Assembly (NCBI GenBank): GCA_946493765.1
Contig: CAMMAZ010000016.1
Span: forward strand, 1-44,796
DNA from: an uncultured Clostridia bacterium
GTDB lineage: Bacteria; Bacillota; Clostridia; Oscillospirales; Acutalibacteraceae
DNA: 44,796 bases
Direction: 5' to 3'
Shown: positions 43,461 through 44,796 of the stretch, piece after piece
Position numbering within the stretch: the first letter of the stretch is position 1
Layout: each line of letters starts with the position of its first letter
Translations under genes and position numbers: made by a program
Notes under the pieces: generated by a model
The model's database searches: none
What the model was told of the DNA's origin: nothing
Seen by the model: the letters and a program-made list of their open reading frames with translations, nothing else

Positions 43461-44753
43461 ATGAAACAGGATATGATTGTGATTCTGGATTTGGGAAGCA
43501 GTGAAAACACCAGGCTTGCACGCGAAATCCGCGCGCTTGGCGTTTACAGTGAAATTTATCCGCACGACATCACCAAAGCGGAACTTGCAGCGCTGCCGAA
43601 CGTGAAAGGCGTGATTTTGTGCGGTGGGGAACACCGTGTGGTAGATGGAGTGGAAATCGATGTTTTACCCGAAATCTATGATACCGGTCTTCCCTTTATG
43701 GCAATCGATCATACTAAAGCAAAATGCGATCTTCAATTGGAAGCGTGGCCGGATGAAACACAGCTAAAAGCGTTTGTTTTTGATACCTGTAAAGCGCAGG
43801 CAAACTGGAACATGGAAAATTTCATCGCCGATCAGGTGGAACTGCTGCGCCGTCAAATCGGTGATCGGAAAGTGTTGCTGGCATTGTCCGGCGGCGTGGA
43901 TTCATCCGTTGTTGCCGCACTGCTGATCAAAGCGATCGGTAAACAACTGACCTGTGTGCACGTCAATCACGGCTTGATGCGCAAGGGCGAGTCCGAAAGC
44001 GTGATCGAGGTTTTCAAAAATCAGATGGACGCCAATTTGATCTATGTCGATGCGAGCGAACGGTTTTTGGATAAACTGTCCGGTGTTGCGGATCCGGAAC
44101 AAAAGCGCAAAATCATCGGTGCGGAATTTATCCGCGTGTTTGAAGAAGAAGCGCGCAAGCTGGAGGGAATCGACTTTTTGGCACAGGGAACCATTTATCC
44201 CGATATTGTGGAAAGCGGTACCAAGACTGCCAAAGTGGTCAAATCCCATCATAATGTCGGCGGCCTGCCGGATGATCTGCAGTTTGAACTGGTCGAGCCG
44301 TTAAAGCAGCTGTTTAAAGACGAAGTGCGCGCCTGCGGCGCAGCGCTCGGTCTGCCGCACGGTATGGTCTATCGGCAGCCGTTCCCCGGTCCGGGACTCG
44401 GTGTGCGATGCCTTGGCGCGATCACTCGCGAACGGCTGGAAGCGGTGCGGGAATCCGATGCGATTTTGCGTGAAGAATTTGCCAATGCAGGCCTTGATAA
44501 AACAGTCTGGCAGTATTTCACCATTGTGCCGGATTTTAAATCCGTCGGTGTGAAAGACAACGCTCGCTGCTTTGAATATCCGGTGATTTTGCGCGCAGTC
44601 AACACTATTGACGCAATGACCGCCACCATCGAGGATATTCCGTGGCCGGTGCTGCACAAAATTACCGATCGGATCCTAAAGGAAGTCAAGAATGTCAACC
44701 GTGTGTGCTATGATTTAACGCCAAAGCCTTGCGGCACAATCGAGTGGGAATAA
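43461..44753 (+). CDS. GMP synthase paralogue with degenerate glutaminase domain
   Basis: This 430-residue protein keeps the ATP-pyrophosphatase domain (SGGVDSS at 143-149; [18 protein letters not shown]) and the dimerisation domain (FPGPGLGVRCLG ... TPKPCGTIEWE) of GuaA. Its N-terminal GATase part is only about 115 residues instead of nearly 200. The catalytic Cys site GICYG is replaced by FMAIDHT (Asp83) and there is no HPE. It can therefore not hydrolyse glutamine itself. It may use free ammonia, a separate glutaminase, or act on another substrate. AGGAGAG precedes the ATG. The full-length guaA lies 5 kb upstream. Confidence 0.87.
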   Translation: MKQDMIVILDLGSSENTRLAREIRALGVYSEIYPHDITKAELAALPNVKGVILCGGEHRVVDGVEIDVLPEIYDTGLPFMAIDHTKAKCDLQLEAWPDETQLKAFVFDTCKAQANWNMENFIADQVELLRRQIGDRKVLLALSGGVDSSVVAALLIKAIGKQLTCVHVNHGLMRKGESESVIEVFKNQMDANLIYVDASERFLDKLSGVADPEQKRKIIGAEFIRVFEEEARKLEGIDFLAQGTIYPDIVESGTKTAKVVKSHHNVGGLPDDLQFELVEPLKQLFKDEVRACGAALGLPHGMVYRQPFPGPGLGVRCLGAITRERLEAVRESDAILREEFANAGLDKTVWQYFTIVPDFKSVGVKDNARCFEYPVILRAVNTIDAMTATIEDIPWPVLHKITDRILKEVKNVNRVCYDLTPKPCGTIEWE

Positions 44754-44768
44754 ATTGAAAAAGTCTAA

Positions 44769-44791
44769 AAACCCAGTAATAATGCGGGTTT
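44769..44791 (+). other. Hairpin at the window edge
   Basis: AAACCC (44769-44774) and GGGTTT (44786-44791) are complementary; the window ends shortly after, so a terminator cannot be judged. Confidence 0.35.
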
Positions 44792-44796
44792 GCAGG

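Overview
The window looks like a chromosomal segment of a spore-forming, anaerobic Clostridia-type Firmicute, most likely an Oscillospiraceae/Ruminococcaceae-like gut organism. The evidence is a six-gene Rnf ferredoxin:NAD+ oxidoreductase operon, a spoIIAA-spoIIAB-sigF sporulation cassette followed by sigH, a T-box riboswitch on valS, dockerin modules on secreted proteins, strong AGGAG-type ribosome binding sites, and frequent TTG/GTG starts. Almost all of it is dense, mostly co-oriented housekeeping DNA. I see no insertion sequence, prophage or CRISPR array.

Layout. 1-1.8 kb: a membrane-anchored polysaccharide deacetylase (-) and a small secreted orphan dockerin protein (+). 1.8-6.1 kb: a PflX-like radical SAM protein (-), two beta-propeller-like proteins flanking a HAD phosphatase, inorganic pyrophosphatase, and a 55-residue DUF1540 protein. 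6.2-9.4 kb: a Ca2+-type P-type ATPase, tRNA-Leu(UAA) and a structured non-coding stretch. 9.4-13.9 kb (- strand): a URO-D-fold protein, a MarR-MATE operon with an operator visible in its promoter, a lipoprotein and tRNA-Pro(GGG). 13.9-20.9 kb: rnfCDGEAB and mnmG. 20.9-25.7 kb: CDF cation transporter, a membrane protein, GT4 glycosyltransferase, cyclophilin and an AEC transporter. 25.7-31.2 kb: a secreted CE4-dockerin enzyme, T-box-valS and folC. 31.2-33.8 kb: spoIIAA, spoIIAB, sigF, sigH, a tRNA-like RNA element and a zinc-ribbon protein. 33.8-38.5 kb: a Nudix hydrolase overlapping tail-to-tail with a DAHP synthase, then purB-guaA. 38.5-44.8 kb: a candidate small RNA, a mini-ORF, nucleoside hydrolase, several small unknown proteins, two hexapeptide acetyltransferases, a P-loop protein, and a second GMP synthase whose glutaminase domain is shrunken and lacks its catalytic residues.

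How the parts relate. Rnf would couple reduced ferredoxin to NAD+ reduction and an ion gradient. purB, guaA, the nucleoside hydrolase and the second guaA-like gene put several purine functions within 10 kb. The dockerin proteins imply that cohesin-bearing partners exist elsewhere in the genome. The points most worth a second look are the tRNA-like leader before the zinc-ribbon gene (about 33.4 kb), the sigF reading frame without an ordinary start codon (about 32.0 kb), the degenerate GMP synthase paralogue (43.5 kb), and the promoter-terminator unit encoding a roughly 76-nt RNA (38.55-38.65 kb). All functional names rest on motif and family recognition by reading. No database search was run.
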